Below are positions 22,842 to 24,439 of a stretch of 24,439 nt of DNA, piece after piece. The notes under the pieces were generated by a model, which saw only the letters and a program-made list of their open reading frames with translations, was not told the origin of the DNA and ran no database searches. How positions within the stretch are numbered: position 1 is the first letter of the stretch; each line of letters begins with the position of its first letter. A program made the position numbers and the translations under genes. Origin of the DNA: JAMOBE01 sp039908285 (GTDB lineage Bacteria > Pseudomonadota > Alphaproteobacteria > Rhodospirillales > Rhodospirillaceae); the NCBI GenBank assembly GCA_039908285.1, contig JAMOBE010000055.1:1-24439 (forward strand), written 5' to 3'.

Positions 22842-23879
22842 ATGTTCACGCCCGCGACCTTTACTCCTGAGTCGGTGCTCGTCTACGTCGGTCTCGACCG
22901 GGTGGGCGATGCATTGTTGAAGCTGCCGTTCGTCCGCGGCCTGCGGCAGCGGTTTCCGGGCGCCCGCATCACCTGGGTGGCCGGGCGAGACACCAGCGTG
23001 TATGCCTCGGTGATGAAGCCGGTGGTGGCCGGGCTGATCGACGAGGTGATCGAAAAAGCCGACCTTGGCCTGCACCCGCGGGAGCTTCTCGGCCGATCGC
23101 TGGGTGGGCGGCGGTTCGACCTGATCATCGATACCCAGAGGGTGGGCCTTGCGTCGCTGATCCTGTGGCGAATCCCGCACCAGCGCTTCATTTCGCCCTT
23201 CGGCCAGTTCATGCTGTCGAGTCGACGGCCGCCACGGGGGTATCGCTTTCCCAAGCTGATGGTGCGCCAGCTCCTGGACCTGCTGGAACTGGCCGGTGAC
23301 CACCAGGTGCCGACGCCCGCGACCATCGAGATCACCATCGACGACGCCCTCGACCAGGCGGCGGCGTCCCTGCTGCCGCCCGGACCGGTCTACGTGGGCT
23401 TTGCGCCGGGAGCCGGCGGGCGACCCAAGTGCTGGCCTCTGGATCGCTTCGTCGCCGCGGCGAAGGCTGGAACCGAGCGCGGACGGGTGCCGGTGTTTCT
23501 GATCGGACCGCAGGAGCTGGACTGGGTGGAGCCGCTGCGCTCCGCCCTGCCCGGCGCCCTGTTCCCCCTGCAGGTCGAGGGCATGCGCGAGCGGTTCGGC
23601 TTCTCGCCCCTGTTCACCATCGCCCTCGGGCGGCGCCTGGCCGCCAGCCTGTCCAACGACTCGGGCGTCGGTCACATGCTGGCCGCTTCCGGCACGCCGC
23701 TGGTATCGCTGTTCGGCCCGACCAGCCCGCAGAAGTTCACGCCCATGACCCGGGACCTGACCATCCTCTCCGCCCAGACCTGGGGCGGTCGCGACATGAG
23801 CCTCATCCCGGTCGCGGCCGTGGTGGAGGCCATGGAGCAGACGCTACGCGGCCAGGGAATTGCCCTGGAACAGGGATAG
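22842..23879 (+). CDS. Glycosyltransferase family 9 (heptosyltransferase-like)
   Basis: This is a 345-residue cytoplasmic or membrane-associated enzyme that would transfer a heptose or other sugar from an ADP/NDP-sugar to a lipopolysaccharide core or similar acceptor. The N-terminal GT-B half starts with VLVYVGLDRVGDALLKLPFVRGLRQRFP, the usual R-x-G-D opening of GT9. The second half has FAPGAGGRPKCWPLDRF and the donor-site motif SNDSGVGHMLAASGTPLVSLFGPTSPQKF. The N-terminal catalytic Asp of heptosyltransferases is plausibly D23 in VGDALL, but I cannot align it with certainty. The ATG at 22842 follows a purine-rich AAGGCGGGGG. Its 3' end overlaps the convergent kinase gene by 36 nt. The acceptor is not deducible. 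Confidence 0.88.
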   Translation: MFTPATFTPESVLVYVGLDRVGDALLKLPFVRGLRQRFPGARITWVAGRDTSVYASVMKPVVAGLIDEVIEKADLGLHPRELLGRSLGGRRFDLIIDTQRVGLASLILWRIPHQRFISPFGQFMLSSRRPPRGYRFPKLMVRQLLDLLELAGDHQVPTPATIEITIDDALDQAAASLLPPGPVYVGFAPGAGGRPKCWPLDRFVAAAKAGTERGRVPVFLIGPQELDWVEPLRSALPGALFPLQVEGMRERFGFSPLFTIALGRRLAASLSNDSGVGHMLAASGTPLVSLFGPTSPQKFTPMTRDLTILSAQTWGGRDMSLIPVAAVVEAMEQTLRGQGIALEQG

Positions 23880-24439
23880 CGTCGCGTTCAGGCTGGGACG
23901 AAGCTGGTGGGCGAGGTGCTCCGCCTCCTCGGCGCAGCCCTCGCGGCTCGCCAGTTCGACCGCCTCGGCCAGCCGGTGGACCGCCAGCAGCCCGAGATTG
24001 CCGGACATCGCCTTGAGGTCGTGGGCCTCCGCCCTCAGGCGGTCGTGGTCCCTGGACGCCACCGCCGCCTCCAGCCGCCCGAGCGACTCCTCCGCCGCCC
24101 CGCGATAGGCGTCGATCACCTCGGCGATGTAGCCTTCCCCCAGCATCGCCGTCAGTTCATCGAGCTTGCTGCGATCGAGGAGACCGTCACGATGCATCCC
24201 CGACGGCCCGGGGTGTTCCTCGGCGGCGGCGCCAGCGGATCCTCCCGGGGCATGGCGATCCAGGGTCGCGAACAGGGTGGCCGGCTCGACGGGCTTGGAG
24301 ATGAAGTCGTTCATGCCGGCGGCGAGACAACGCTCGATGTCGCCGGCCATGACGTTGGCGGTCATGGCGATGATCGGAATCGCCGCCACGGGGCTCTCCA
24401 GGGCGCGGATACGGCGGGTCGCCTCCAGTCCATCCATGC
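23844..24439 (-). CDS. Hybrid sensor histidine kinase, C-terminal receiver and HPt part (partial)
   Basis: The gene runs off the right edge, so only the last 198 codons or so are visible. The part seen starts inside a receiver domain just after the phospho-acceptor Asp, at M-DGLEATRRIR; it continues with PIIAMTAN and the conserved Lys in FISKPVEP (48th visible residue). A linker of about 35 residues leads to a histidine phosphotransfer domain with the phosphorylatable His in RAEAHDLKAMSGNLGL (His codon 24021-24023). This is the usual end of a multi-step phosphorelay kinase. The input and kinase domains lie outside the window, so the signal is unknown. The first visible Met is not a start codon. 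Its last 36 nt overlap the 3' end of the convergent GT9 gene. Confidence 0.93.
   Translation of the reverse strand, partial: MDGLEATRRIRALESPVAAIPIIAMTANVMAGDIERCLAAGMNDFISKPVEPATLFATLDRHAPGGSAGAAAEEHPGPSGMHRDGLLDRSKLDELTAMLGEGYIAEVIDAYRGAAEESLGRLEAAVASRDHDRLRAEAHDLKAMSGNLGLLAVHRLAEAVELASREGCAEEAEHLAHQLRPSLNATLSLFQGNSLAA

Overview
The window is high-GC, densely coded chromosomal DNA from a Gram-negative bacterium. The gene set (MltB and RlpA lytic transglycosylases, DacA-type carboxypeptidase, a glgB-glgX-malQ glycogen cluster, a caspase/FGE-fold secreted protein, a heptosyltransferase-like GT9) and the style of the proteins suggest an alphaproteobacterium of the Rhodospirillales (Magnetospirillum/Phaeospirillum-like). 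That placement is inference from gene content, not from a marker gene. No insertion sequence, integrase, CRISPR array, prophage gene, rRNA or replication origin is visible.

Layout. Positions 1-269 are non-coding and hold two related palindromes and a 12-bp tandem repeat, followed by a tRNA-Ser(UGA) on the minus strand (270-359). A small secreted protein (382-879, minus) is divergent from a cell-envelope run on the plus strand. This run is a YdcF/ElyC-type membrane protein (1013-1801), an MltB-type lytic transglycosylase (1859-2863), a RlpA-type septal lipoprotein with a SPOR domain (2907-3893), a D-Ala-D-Ala carboxypeptidase (3931-5094) and thymidylate kinase (5094-5738, overlapping its neighbour by 1 nt). 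The run ends against a convergent two-gene unit, recX followed by a Fic-family AMP-transferase gene that overlaps the recX stop codon (5748-7807, minus). An ABC-2 permease without an ATPase partner is divergent from recX (7865-8695).

From 8700 to 12480 come poorly characterised exported proteins: a small lipoprotein, a stand-alone periplasmic Cache-like sensor domain, a secreted protein with a duplicated W...R.CGK motif, and a lipoprotein beta-propeller of the sorbosone/glucose dehydrogenase type. A cold-shock protein gene (12582-12788, minus) with a non-coding upstream region follows.

From 13327 to 20640 is the glycogen/alpha-glucan block: a small DUF2934 protein with a basic pentapeptide-repeat tail, then glgB, glgX and malQ in tight order. 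GlgX carries an unusual 61-residue K/R-rich C-terminal tail whose end overlaps malQ. These enzymes branch, debranch and rearrange alpha-1,4-glucans; synthesis (glgC/glgA) and phosphorylase genes are not in the window. A GC hairpin with a 12-C run follows malQ. The window closes with a secreted caspase-like/FGE-fold fusion protein (20820-22763), a GT9 glycosyltransferase (22842-23879) and, convergent and overlapping its 3' end, the C-terminal receiver plus HPt part of a hybrid histidine kinase that runs off the edge.

The items most worth a second look are the caspase-FGE fusion (both FGE catalytic cysteines appear absent), the two basic tails in the glycogen block, the recX-fic translational overlap, and the stand-alone Cache protein.
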